Source: Pseudomonas cichorii (GTDB lineage Bacteria; Pseudomonadota; Gammaproteobacteria; Pseudomonadales; Pseudomonadaceae). From it: a stretch of DNA of 64,000 nucleotides. Shown here in pieces: positions 43,378 to 53,715 of the stretch (its first letter is position 1; every line of letters starts with the position of its first letter). Location: assembly GCF_003700275.1 (NCBI RefSeq), contig NZ_RBRE01000041.1:62001-126000 (forward strand), in the 5' to 3' direction. The translations under genes and the position numbers were made by a program. The notes under the pieces are model-generated. The model was not told the DNA's origin. It ran no database searches and saw nothing but the letters and a program-made list of their open reading frames with translations.

Positions 43378-45474
43378 TCAACGACTCACAGCAATCGCCT
43401 GGTTGTTCATGATACGCGGAGTCAGAAATACCAACAGCTCGGATTTCGCTTCTGAAACCGTATCCCGACGGAAAAGTCGGCCAAGATACGGCACATCGCC
43501 AAGAAATGGCACTTTCTCGACAACTTTACTTTGCGTATTGGAGAACACCCCACCGATCACGATCGTCTCGCCATCGGAAACCAGCACCTTGGCATTGACC
43601 TCGTTTTTCTTGATCGGCGGTACACCAAGGACCGCATTGAGGTAGTCCGGCTCATCCTTGGTGACCTTGACCTCCATGATGATGCGATTGTCCGGCGTGA
43701 TCTGCGGCGTAACTTCCAGCGACAGGGACGCTTCCTTGAAGCTCACGGTTGTGGCGCCACTGGAGCTGGATTCCTGATAGGGGATTTCCGTACCCTTGAG
43801 GATCTTGGCGGTTTCCTTGTCGGAAGTGACCACTTTCGGCTGGGAGACGATTTCACCGTTGCCGGTCTTCTCCATCGCACTCAGCTCAAGGTCGAGCAGG
43901 GTGTTGTTGGTGACGAAGGCAATCCCGATACCCGACGTTGCATCGGCAGCGCCCAGGTCGACGAACGGTACGTTGCCGGTCAAGTCATTACCGGTGTTAC
44001 CCGCTTCATCGCCATTATCGTCCAGGCCGTAGGTATTCCAGTTGCCGCCACCGACCCTGGTGCCACCCCAGCGCACGCCCAGCGCCTTGTCGTAATCGAC
44101 GTTGGCTTCGACGATGCGCGCTTCGATCATCACCTGACGCACCGGAATATCCAGCTGCGACACGATGCGGCGCAGTTCATCGAGGCGGTCCTGGGTCTGA
44201 TAGGCAATGATGTTGTTGGTGCGCTCATCCACCGTGATCGAACCGCGCTCGTCGATCTTCGATTCGACGCTGGTCACCGACTGGAACAACTTGGCGATAT
44301 CGGCAGCCTTGGCGTAATTGACCTGCAAGAGCTCGCGACGCAACGGTGCCAGCTCGGAAATCTGCTTGAGGGACTCCAGTTCCTGACGTTCACGGGCGGC
44401 GATTTCATCAGCGGGCGCGACCAGCAGCACACTGCCGACCTTGCGCTTGTCCAGGCCCTTGGTCTTGAGCACCAGATCCAGCGCCTGATCCCACGGCACG
44501 TTCTGCAGGCGCAGGGTAATACCGCCCTGCACCGTATCGCTGGCGACCAGGTTCAGGTTGGTGAAGTCGGCGATCAATTGCAGCACCGAACGTACATCGA
44601 TGTCCTGGAAGTTCAGCGACAGTTTTTCACCGGTGTATACCGGCTTGTCGGCTGCGCGGCGGTCCAGGTCTTCGTTGGTCAACGGGCGGACGCTGATGGT
44701 CAGCTTGTTTTCGGTCTGGTAGGCCGAGTAATCGAAGGCGCCCGCAGGCTCGATGCTGATACTGGCCTTGTCAGCGGAAGTCGTGGCACTGACGAACTGT
44801 ACAGGCGTTGCGAAGTCCTTGACGTCCAGCCTGACGCGCAATGGCTCAGGCAACTGGGTCTTGGCGAAGTCGACGCGAATCTTGCCGCCCTGCTCCTGAA
44901 TGTCCGGCGAGATGCCAGGGCTGCTCAGGTCGATGACGACATTGCCTTCGCCCAGCTCACCGCGCTGGAAATCGATATTCTTGATGGCTTTCGCGCCAGC
45001 TGGCACGAATGGCCGGGCAGCAGGAGCTGGTGCCGGGACCGCAACTCTCGGTGTTCCCATGGCCGTGGTCGGCTGGGAAGACTGGGCCGCCGCAGCGCCC
45101 TGGCCAATGACCACGAACAGATTGTTGCCTTCGACACGCGAACTGTAGGGCGACAGCGTCGTCATGTTGATGATGACCCGCGTGCGGTCCTGGGCCTGAA
45201 CCACCACGACGCTGCGCGCGTTGCCCGCACCCAGGTCACGACTCTTGGTCGCCAACTGACTGGTCACACCCGGCAGATCCAGGGCGATGCGCGCCGGCTG
45301 CTCGGTGGTGTAGCCGCGCGGCGCAGGCACCGGGGCATCGAACGAAAGCTTCAGTTCGATCCGGTCGCCGGGCAAGGCTGCGACATCCAGGGTTTTGAGA
45401 TTGGCTGCCTGGAGAACCGGCGAAAGCATCGCTATCCATAGCGATACGCCGATAATCGAGAGAATCCTGGTCAT
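43378..45474 (-). CDS. pilQ: Type IV pilus secretin PilQ
   Basis: With ATG 45474 the product is 698 residues starting [17 protein letters not shown], a signal peptide ending near VLQA. AMIN domains (about 25-280) bind peptidoglycan, the STN/N0-N1 part follows (about 300-450), and the secretin C-terminal domain has [17 protein letters not shown] near the end. It forms the outer-membrane pore for the pilus. Alternatives are ATG 45504 with a better Shine-Dalgarno (AAGG), and ATG 45525, whose ATGA overlap with pilP matches the coupling used by pilN, pilO and pilP. It is the last gene of pilMNOPQ. Confidence 0.95.
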   Translation of the reverse strand: MTRILSIIGVSLWIAMLSPVLQAANLKTLDVAALPGDRIELKLSFDAPVPAPRGYTTEQPARIALDLPGVTSQLATKSRDLGAGNARSVVVVQAQDRTRVIINMTTLSPYSSRVEGNNLFVVIGQGAAAAQSSQPTTAMGTPRVAVPAPAPAARPFVPAGAKAIKNIDFQRGELGEGNVVIDLSSPGISPDIQEQGGKIRVDFAKTQLPEPLRVRLDVKDFATPVQFVSATTSADKASISIEPAGAFDYSAYQTENKLTISVRPLTNEDLDRRAADKPVYTGEKLSLNFQDIDVRSVLQLIADFTNLNLVASDTVQGGITLRLQNVPWDQALDLVLKTKGLDKRKVGSVLLVAPADEIAARERQELESLKQISELAPLRRELLQVNYAKAADIAKLFQSVTSVESKIDERGSITVDERTNNIIAYQTQDRLDELRRIVSQLDIPVRQVMIEARIVEANVDYDKALGVRWGGTRVGGGNWNTYGLDDNGDEAGNTGNDLTGNVPFVDLGAADATSGIGIAFVTNNTLLDLELSAMEKTGNGEIVSQPKVVTSDKETAKILKGTEIPYQESSSSGATTVSFKEASLSLEVTPQITPDNRIIMEVKVTKDEPDYLNAVLGVPPIKKNEVNAKVLVSDGETIVIGGVFSNTQSKVVEKVPFLGDVPYLGRLFRRDTVSEAKSELLVFLTPRIMNNQAIAVSR

Positions 45475-45521
45475 GATGAGTTTCCGTTGTGCGGTGTTAT
45501 GCATGCTTGGCCTTGCCCACT

Positions 45522-46049
45522 TCATGAGCGTTCTTTGAGGGAAATACTGCGCGGCCTTTCAAGCCAGGCCCCCTCTCCATCAGGAACTATTTCAATGACA
45601 TCGACCTGCGCATCGCTGACCGACACAATCCGGCCGTTATTGCGGCCCAGATAATCACCCACCTTCACCCGATGCACACCTCCGGCACCGCGCAACAAGG
45701 CGAATGTACCCGATTCGTTGCCAATCGTTCCGACCATCTCGAACGATTCGATGTTGAACCCTTCGAGAAACTGCTTGACCCGTGTCTCGTCGGGCTTGAC
45801 CAGCCGCGAGCCTTTCTGGCGATTGAGCAGATCGATCTTCACCGGAGGCTGGAACGGACTGCGCAGGTTGGCCGCGTTGTAGGTAAAGGTTTCATAGGGC
45901 CGAAACTTGGGCAATGGGTCGATATTGCCCGATGGACGCGCCTTGGCCTCATCGATGAAGGTACCGAGGTCTGCAAACTCCTGATCGTTGTCGCACCCGG
46001 CCAGCCCCATCAACAGCATACTGACGCACAACAGTCGCGCCGCCCTCAT
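45522..46049 (-). CDS. pilP: Type IV pilus lipoprotein PilP
   Basis: The 175-residue protein has a lipoprotein signal with lipobox LAGC (16-19), so C19 is lipidated. The mature part is a small beta domain with GSRLVKPDETRVKQFLEGFN and the conserved RVKVGDYLGRNNGRIVSVSD. It links the PilMNO inner-membrane complex to the PilQ secretin in the periplasm. Its start overlaps the pilO stop by 4 bp (ATGA). Confidence 0.95.
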   Translation of the reverse strand: MRAARLLCVSMLLMGLAGCDNDQEFADLGTFIDEAKARPSGNIDPLPKFRPYETFTYNAANLRSPFQPPVKIDLLNRQKGSRLVKPDETRVKQFLEGFNIESFEMVGTIGNESGTFALLRGAGGVHRVKVGDYLGRNNGRIVSVSDAQVDVIEIVPDGEGAWLERPRSISLKERS

Positions 46050-46669
46050 TTCTTCAGCCCTTCATCGTTGTAGCGGTAGGTCTTGGCCAGAATGTTCATG
46101 CGCAGCTTGGTCTGGGATTTGGGATCGACCGGTTTGATCTCGAAATCATGCAGCGTCACGATGCGCGGCAGGCTGGCCACACCGCTGACAAAGGTCGCCA
46201 GATCGTGATAACCGCCGACGACCGTGATCTGGATCGGCAATTCGATGTAGAACTGCTGCACCCCTTCGGGCAACAGCTTGATCTCCTCGAATTCCAGGCC
46301 ACTGCCCAGACCGGTACGGGTGATGTCTTCGAGCAGACCCGGCACCTCGGTGTCGCTGGGCAATTGCCGCAGCAGAGCGCCGAAGGTGTTTTCCATTTCT
46401 TCCATCTGCTTCTTGTAAGGCTCCAGGTTCGCGGCCTGGAATGCCTTGGTCGACAGTTGCTCGCGCAGCATCAGCTCATTGGCCTGCGCACCTTCCAGGC
46501 GGGCTTCAAGCTCCTGGATGAAAAAGAAATAACCCAGCCCGAGCACCAGAACCATCACCAACGCACCGGAAATCGCCTTGACCGCTGCCGGCCAGGAACC
46601 CAGGTTATTGAGGTCCAGATCGTTGAGATCGACCTTGCGCAGCCCTTCCAGCCATTCGGAAACATTCAT
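46046..46669 (-). CDS. pilO: Type IV pilus alignment protein PilO
   Basis: The 207-residue protein has a short cytoplasmic start, one membrane helix at about 30-52 (VKAISGALVMVLVLGLGYFF) and a coiled coil, then a ferredoxin-like periplasmic domain with ITVVGGYHDLATFVSGVA. PilO pairs with PilN through the periplasmic coiled coils and works as part of the pilus alignment complex. The start overlaps pilN by 4 bp (ATGA). Confidence 0.95.
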   Translation of the reverse strand: MNVSEWLEGLRKVDLNDLDLNNLGSWPAAVKAISGALVMVLVLGLGYFFFIQELEARLEGAQANELMLREQLSTKAFQAANLEPYKKQMEEMENTFGALLRQLPSDTEVPGLLEDITRTGLGSGLEFEEIKLLPEGVQQFYIELPIQITVVGGYHDLATFVSGVASLPRIVTLHDFEIKPVDPKSQTKLRMNILAKTYRYNDEGLKK

Positions 46670-47237
46670 GGCTTGGCTCCTTCAACGACAACGGCAGGCT
46701 GGGTCTGACGGACGGTCAACTGAAAGACGTTGGCCTGATCCACTGCACCGGCCGTGGTCGCCTTGACCTCGGTCAGGCTTGGCGATTCCAGCCAGTCGGA
46801 AGCTTCCAGGTTGCGCATCAGGTCCGAAACCCGGTTGTTCGATTCGGCAGCTCCGCTGATGGAAATCAATTTGTCGGTCATTTTGACATCTGTGAAATAA
46901 ACGCCATCCGGCAGGGTCCGCGCCAACTGGTCGAACATCCGGCCAATGATCGGGCGATTGCCCTGCAGGTCCTGGATGATCTTCATCCGCTCCAGCAACT
47001 GTTTGCGCCGGGCTTTCAGGTCGCTGATTTCCTTGATGCGGATATCCAGCTGGGCGATTTCCTTCTGCAGGAAGGCGTTGCGCGACTCTTGATAGGTAAT
47101 CGAGTTGCTGACGTAGCGATCGATCATGAACAGGGCTGCTACAGAGAGCACCAGCACACCGGCCAGGACCGTCAGGAAACGCTTCCTGCGCTCTTCGCGA
47201 AGCTCTTCACGCCACGGTAAAAGGTTGATCCGTGCCA

Positions 47238-47238
<1 letters not shown>
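46666..47238 (-). CDS. pilN: Type IV pilus alignment protein PilN
   Basis: The 190-residue protein starts MARINLLPWREELREERRKR, whose INLLPWR segment binds PilM in this family. A membrane helix at about 22-44 and a coiled coil are followed by a periplasmic domain including DGVYFTDVKMTDKLISISG. It joins cytoplasmic PilM to PilO. Its ATG shares one base with the pilM stop (TAATG), and its end overlaps pilO by 4 bp. Confidence 0.95.
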
Positions 47239-48455
<1,217 letters not shown>

Positions 48456-48509
48456 TCATTTGTAAATGCCTGTGCTTAACCCATTCTTTTTCGTGGAAAT
48501 CCAAAAGCC

Positions 48510-50932
48510 TTGATACGCCTGCTGAAGTTTCTCTGGTGGTCTCTCGTAGCAGTATTCTGCGGTCTGCTGCTCAGTCTGAGCGGTGCATTCCTTTATCTGA
48601 GTCCGAACCTGCCATCTGTTGAAGCGCTGAGAAGCATTCAACTGCAAATTCCCCTGCGCGTTTACAGCAGCGACGGCAAGCTGATCGCGGAGTTTGGCGA
48701 GATGCGCCGGACCCCGATCCGCTTTGCCGAAATCCCGCCCAACTTCATCAACGCCCTGCTCTCGGCCGAAGACGACAATTTCGCCAATCACTACGGCGTC
48801 GACCCCAGCAGCCTGATGCGTGCCGCCACCCAACTGGTGAAAAGCGGCCATATTCAATCAGGCGGCAGTACCATCACAATGCAGGTCGCGAAAAACTTTT
48901 TCCTGACCAGCGAAAGAAGCTTTTCACGTAAAACCACCGAAATCCTTCTTGCCTTGCAAATCGAGCGCCAACTGACCAAGGATGAAATCCTTGAGCTGTA
49001 CGTAAACAAGATTTATCTGGGCAATCGTGCCTATGGCATCGAGGCGGCGGCGCAAGTCTACTATGGCAAATCGATTCGCGATGTAAGCCTTGCGCAAATG
49101 GCCATGATTGCCGGTCTGCCCAAGGCGCCGTCGCGCTTCAACCCGCTGGCCAACCCGGCCCGCGCCAAGGAACGTCGCGACTGGATCCTGGGGCGCATGT
49201 ACCGTCTGGGCAAGATTGACCAGAATGCCTACCAGACCGCCCTCAACGAACCGATCAACGCCAGTTATCACGTTCCGACGCCAGAGGTCTACGCGCCTTA
49301 CATCGCCGAAATGGCCCGCGCCGAAATGGTCGGCCGCTACGGCAGCGAAGCCTATACCGAAGGCTTCCGCGTCACCACAACTGTTCCCAGCGATCTTCAG
49401 GAACATGCCAACACGGCCGTACAGCAAGGCCTGATCGAATACGATCAACGCCATGGCTATCGTGGCCCGGAAAGCCGCCTGCCGGGCATGACTCATGCCG
49501 GCTGGGCCCAGGAACTGAGCAAGCAGCGCACGATCAATGGCCTGGAGCCTGCCATCGTCACCCAGATCGACAAGAACGGCATACGGGTCCTGACCCGCAA
49601 TGGCGAAAAGGAAGAAACCGTCGAATGGAGCAGCATGAAATGGGCGCGTCCTTATCTGAACACCAACAGTCTGGGGGCAAATCCGCGTCAGCCTGCTGAC
49701 GTAGCTCATGTTGGCGATCTGGTGCGCCTGCTGCGCCAGGCAGACGGCACCCTGAAATTCAGTCAAATTCCCGCCGCGCAAAGCGCGCTGGTGTCACTGG
49801 ATCCACAGAACGGCGCCATTCGCGCACTGGTCGGCGGTTTCTCGTTCGAGCAGAGCAATTACAACCGCGCCATGCAGGCCAAGCGTCAGCCGGGCTCAAG
49901 CTTCAAGCCGTTCATTTACAGCGCCGCGCTGGACAACGGCTACACCGCCTCCAGCCTGGTGAACGATGCACCCATCGTGTTCGTCGACGAGTATCTGGAC
50001 AAGGTCTGGCGCCCGAAGAACGACACCAATACCTTCCTTGGCCCGATCAGGCTGCGTGAAGCGCTCTACAAGTCGCGCAACCTGGTTTCGATCCGCCTGC
50101 TGCAGGCGCTGGGCATCGACATGTCGATCGACTACATCACCCGCTTCGGCTTCGCCAAGCAGGATCTGCCACGCAACCTGTCGCTGGCACTGGGCACCGC
50201 AACCCTGACCCCGATGGAAATCGCCACCGGCTGGAGTGCTTTCGCCAACGGCGGCTACAAGGTCAGCCCGTACCTGATCCAGAAGATCGAGAACCGCGAC
50301 GGCCAGACACTGTTCCTCGCCAATCCGGCCAGCGTACCGGCCACGGACGCCAAGACCGCGCCAGACACCTCGACCTTCACAGTCCACGACAACCCGCTGA
50401 CCAGCAACTCCTCGACTTCGCCCTCCGAACCCCAGGCACCAGTGGTTGCGGTCGCACGACCTACATCCTCAACAGCATGCTGCAGGATGTGATCAAGCGC
50501 GGTACCGGACGCCGTGCCCTGTCCATGAACCGCCCGGATATCGCCGGCAAGACCGGTACGACCAACGACTCCAAGGATGCCTGGTTCTCCGGCTATAACG
50601 CCGATTACGTGACCACGGTCTGGACTGGCTTCGACCAGCCTGAAAGCCTTGGACGTCATGAATTTGGCGGCACGGTTTCCCTGCCGATCTGGATGGACTA
50701 CATGAGCGCCGCGCTCAAGGACAAGCCACCGCATCAGCAGGCCGAACCGGACGGCATCCTCAGCCTGCGGGTTGACCCGGTCAGCGGCCGTGCAGCCACA
50801 CCAAGCACGCCGAATGCGTTCTTCGAGCTGTTCAAGAGCGAAGATACGCCACCGAGCGTCAACGAACTGGGCGGCAGCGTACCGGGCAGCCCGCTGCCGG
50901 CGGACGAATCGGCGCCGATCGACTTGTTCTGA
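48510..50932 (+). pseudogene. mrcA: Penicillin-binding protein 1A, interrupted by a frameshift near 50450
   Basis: The first frame (TTG 48510, MIRLLKFLWWSLVAV) codes 660 residues: an N-terminal membrane anchor, the GT51 glycosyltransferase domain (with SAEDDNFANHYGVD) and most of the transpeptidase domain with S463-S-F-K466 and S522-R-N. It then runs out of homology at about 50450 and stops at 50492. The remaining part, GRTTYILNSMLQDVIKRG and KTGTTNDSKDAWFSGY (KTG codons at 50549-50557) to 50932, is in another frame. Compared with PBP1A of P. aeruginosa, the residues before GRTTY are missing, so a deletion of about 16 bp is the likely cause. The third transpeptidase motif is therefore out of frame. 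An assembly error cannot be excluded. Confidence 0.85.
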
Positions 50933-50948
50933 CCAGCCTGTAGAAGTG

Positions 50949-50980
50949 GATTTATCCGCGAAAGCCTTCGCGGATAAATC
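50949..50980. repeat. REP-type perfect palindrome, 14-bp arms
   Basis: GATTTATCCGCGAA (50949-50962) and TTCGCGGATAAATC (50967-50980) flank AGCC, just after the PBP1A frame ends. A related motif, TTTTTCGCGGATAAACCCGC, lies at 55945-55964. Confidence 0.75.
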
Positions 50981-50991
50981 AGATTCCACGA

Positions 50992-51030
50992 CCACAAAAA
51001 AACCGGCCATCAATGCCGGTTTTTTTGTGG
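50992..51030. terminator. Bidirectional terminator between PBP1A gene and maeB
   Basis: CCACAAAAAAACCGGC (50992-51007) and GCCGGTTTTTTTGTGG (51015-51030) are perfect 16-bp complements around CATCAAT. Each strand has a GC-rich stem followed by seven T, so both convergent genes are served. Confidence 0.92.
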
Positions 51031-51038
51031 GCTACTAC

Positions 51039-52307
51039 TTAACCGTTGAAAACATCATCCACGCTGGTCAGCGGGTAATGCTTCGGATACGGCAGGGTAG
51101 CAACGCCGCTTTCGATGGCAGCCTTGGCCACTGCGTCGGAGATCAGACCCAGCAGGCGAGCGTCCATTGGTTTCGGAATGATGTACTCACGGCCGAATTC
51201 CAGCTTGATGCCGCCATAGGCGTCGCTGACTTCCTGTGGAACAGGCAGCTTGGCCAGTTCGCGCAGGGCGTTGGCCGCTGCGATTTTCATTTCTTCGTTG
51301 ATGCGCTTGGCGCGAACGTCCAGGGCACCACGGAAGATGAACGGGAAGCCCAGAACGTTGTTGACCTGGTTCGGGTAGTCGGAACGACCGGTCGCCATGA
51401 TCACGTCGTCACGGGTAGCGTGAGCCAGTTCAGGGGAGATTTCCGGATCAGGGTTCGAGCAGGCGAACACGATCGGATCCTTGGCCATCAGCTTCAGGTT
51501 TTCAGCGCTCAGCAGGTTAGGACCGGACAGACCGACGAATACGTCAGCGCCGTCCAGAGCTTCGCTCAGGGTGCGTTTTTCGGTGGAGTGGGCGAACACA
51601 GCCTTGTACTGGTTCAGATCGGTACGGCCGGAATGAACCACGCCGGTACGGTCGACCATGAAGATGTTTTCGATCTTCGCGCCCATGCTCACCAGCAGCT
51701 TCATGCAGGAGATGGCTGCAGCGCCAGCGCCCAGGCAGACGATCTTCGCGCTATCGAGGCTTTTGCCAACGATTTCCAGGGCGTTGATCATGCCGGCCGC
51801 GGTCACGATAGCGGTGCCGTGCTGGTCATCGTGGAAAACCGGGATGTCGCACTGTTCGATCAGCGCCTTTTCGATTTCAAAGCACTCAGGCGCCTTGATG
51901 TCTTCCAGGTTGATGCCACCGAAGGTGATGGAGATGCGCTTGACGGTGTCGATGAAGGCTTGCGGGCTTTCGGAGTCGACTTCGATATCGAAAACGTCGA
52001 TACCGGCGAAACGCTTGAACAGAACCCCTTTACCTTCCATGACCGGCTTGGAAGCCAGTGGGCCCAGATCGCCGAGGCCGAGGATCGCGGTGCCATCGGA
52101 AATAACTGCTACCAGGTTGCCTTTGCCGGTGTACTTGTAGGCAAGTTCAGGATCACGGGCAATTTCACGCACGGGTTCGGCAACGCCAGGGCTGTAGGCC
52201 AGGGCCAGGTCACGAGCAGTTGCGGTCGGCTTGGTGAGTTCGACGCTCAATTTACCAGGACGTGGATTGGCATGGTATTCGAGCGCGGCAGTTTTCAAAT
52301 CTGACAT
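51039..52307 (-). CDS. maeB: NADP-dependent malic enzyme (short form)
   Basis: The 422-residue protein is a malic enzyme without the phosphotransacetylase-like C-terminal domain of the ~760-residue form. ALAYSPGVAEP lies near the start, NLVAVISDGTAILGLGDLGP holds the substrate and metal region, IPVFHDDQHGTAIV the divalent metal site, and KIVCLGAGAAAISCM the nucleotide-binding fold. It decarboxylates malate to pyruvate with reduction of NAD(P). It ends close to the shared terminator with the PBP1A gene. Cofactor preference is inferred from family naming only. Confidence 0.92.
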   Translation of the reverse strand: MSDLKTAALEYHANPRPGKLSVELTKPTATARDLALAYSPGVAEPVREIARDPELAYKYTGKGNLVAVISDGTAILGLGDLGPLASKPVMEGKGVLFKRFAGIDVFDIEVDSESPQAFIDTVKRISITFGGINLEDIKAPECFEIEKALIEQCDIPVFHDDQHGTAIVTAAGMINALEIVGKSLDSAKIVCLGAGAAAISCMKLLVSMGAKIENIFMVDRTGVVHSGRTDLNQYKAVFAHSTEKRTLSEALDGADVFVGLSGPNLLSAENLKLMAKDPIVFACSNPDPEISPELAHATRDDVIMATGRSDYPNQVNNVLGFPFIFRGALDVRAKRINEEMKIAAANALRELAKLPVPQEVSDAYGGIKLEFGREYIIPKPMDARLLGLISDAVAKAAIESGVATLPYPKHYPLTSVDDVFNG

Positions 52308-52500
52308 TTAGGGATTCCGCTTTTTTACTGTGGGACAGACGGACCGCCGAGGATACGCAAGATGCATAGTCCTAACAAGACTGACCAGTCACTGCTGTCA
52401 AGGGGCGGGGCTATAGACTTTACGCTTAGAGCCGTGAAACACAAAAGCCCGGACCATTCATCAGCAAGGCACCGGGTTCAGGGCATTGAATAGCGAGAGG

Positions 52501-53304
52501 TCAGCGGCTCGGCAGGCTGAGCATGGCCGGATGGGTAATCGGCATCATCCAGCGGGCCTGTCCTGACTCTAGACCACCGCGCCGGGAACGGTCCACCACC
52601 CAGCCACGCGCTTCGATCTGTCGCCCTTGCAGACTTTCGAGCTGTGCGCTGTCGAATTGGGCAAGCAGTTCAGGAGCGATGCGCAGCACCAGCGAACCCT
52701 GCAGCTCGATCCAGATGCCACCGCGATTGCGCTGCACATCACGAACCTGGGCGGAGATCAGGGCGAAGCCGCCCTTGTCGATCTGCCCGGCTGGCTGGAC
52801 CGGCGAATTGCGCCACACACCAAGCCCGGCCTTGCGCGCCTTGAGTTCGGCGTCCTTCTGGCAATCGACCAGCGCCACATTGGGGGCAACCGCCACCAGA
52901 TAGCCAAGCCCCTCGCCGAGCATCTGCGCCTCAAGGTTGGCGCCGTTGCGGGCATAGACATTGGCCAGCGTTCGACCGTAATGATCCTGGGCCTGCTGAC
53001 CGAGCCGCAGGCTGACCTGACCACCACTGGCATCCACCAGGGCCTGCAAGCGGCGCTGGGCAGCCACGGCAAAAGGTTCGGCGGACTGGCCGTTCTTGCC
53101 GGTTTCGGGAGTGTTGAGGCCGATCATGCGCACATTGCGCCCGTCGGTGAGGCGCAAGGTGTCGCCATCGACCACACGCTGCACCTGGGCAACCGGCAGA
53201 CCTTGCGGTGCCGGGCAGAAAGCCTGAGCTGCGGGCAGCCAAATCGCGCCCATAAAAAAGGCACCCGCAAGGGGTGCCTTTTCAAGCAGCCTGGAGTAGC
53301 TCAT
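52501..53304 (-). CDS. Exported thermonuclease-family (SNase-like) protein
   Basis: ATG 53304 gives 267 residues with a signal peptide ending near AAQA (28). The SNase-like domain has VDGDTLRL (45-52), R59, IGLNTPET (61-68) and DHYGRTLA with R111; D40 of staphylococcal nuclease is replaced by N64, a variant I recall in related proteins. It is probably a periplasmic or secreted nuclease. ATG 53253 is a possible later start but leaves only part of a signal peptide. A Rho-independent terminator lies within the coding start (53254-53284). The gene lies 23 bp after rpmE on the same strand. Shine-Dalgarno before 53304 is weak. Confidence 0.85.
   Translation of the reverse strand: MSYSRLLEKAPLAGAFFMGAIWLPAAQAFCPAPQGLPVAQVQRVVDGDTLRLTDGRNVRMIGLNTPETGKNGQSAEPFAVAAQRRLQALVDASGGQVSLRLGQQAQDHYGRTLANVYARNGANLEAQMLGEGLGYLVAVAPNVALVDCQKDAELKARKAGLGVWRNSPVQPAGQIDKGGFALISAQVRDVQRNRGGIWIELQGSLVLRIAPELLAQFDSAQLESLQGRQIEARGWVVDRSRRGGLESGQARWMMPITHPAMLSLPSR
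53254..53284 (-). terminator. rpmE Rho-independent terminator inside the nuclease coding start
   Basis: On the minus strand GGCACCC and GGGTGCC (+ strand 53260-53266 and 53272-53278) form a 7-bp stem followed by TTTTTT, 44 bp after the rpmE stop. The stem lies within codons about 7-17 of the nuclease gene, and the U-run touches the ATG at 53253. Confidence 0.85.
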
Positions 53305-53327
53305 GAGCCAGCCCAGAACGGCCAATA

Positions 53328-53549
53328 TTACTTGGCTTTGGTTGCGCCGAACGCACCGAAACGCGACTTGAACTTGTCGACGCGGCCGCCAACGTCCAGA
53401 GTCTTCTGCTTGCCGGTGTAGAACGGGTGACACTCGTTGCACACGTCCAGGCTCAGAGGCTTGGCCAGAGTGGAACGGGTCTTGATGACATTGCCGCAGC
53501 TGCAGGTAGCGTCAATGGCTTCGTAAACTGGATGGATATCTGCTTTCAT
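53328..53549 (-). CDS. rpmE: 50S ribosomal protein L31 (zinc-binding type)
   Basis: The 73-residue protein starts [20 protein letters not shown]. The four cysteines C16, C18, C37 and C40 (CSCG and [13 protein letters not shown]) mark the zinc-containing C+ form. It is part of the large ribosomal subunit. The frame is open upstream to 53609, but the start at 53549 matches the family. It is divergent from priA, and a terminator follows inside the next gene. Confidence 0.97.
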   Translation of the reverse strand: MKADIHPVYEAIDATCSCGNVIKTRSTLAKPLSLDVCNECHPFYTGKQKTLDVGGRVDKFKSRFGAFGATKAK

Positions 53550-53715
53550 GGGGTACTTCCTCGGTCTAGCGAGCCGCCACCCAACACTATTGTTGAATAC
53601 CGCACGCAATCAGGCCGCGGATATTACCAGACAATCCACCTGACGCAAGCGAACCTTTACACCGGTCGTCTGCTAAGATCGCGCATCTTTCCCCCTCCAC
53701 CACAGGAAGCATCGC

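Noticed and set aside
53253..53304. Later start (ATG 53253) for the nuclease gene
   Set aside because: It removes most of the hydrophobic core and leaves an 11-residue leader, too short for a signal peptide.
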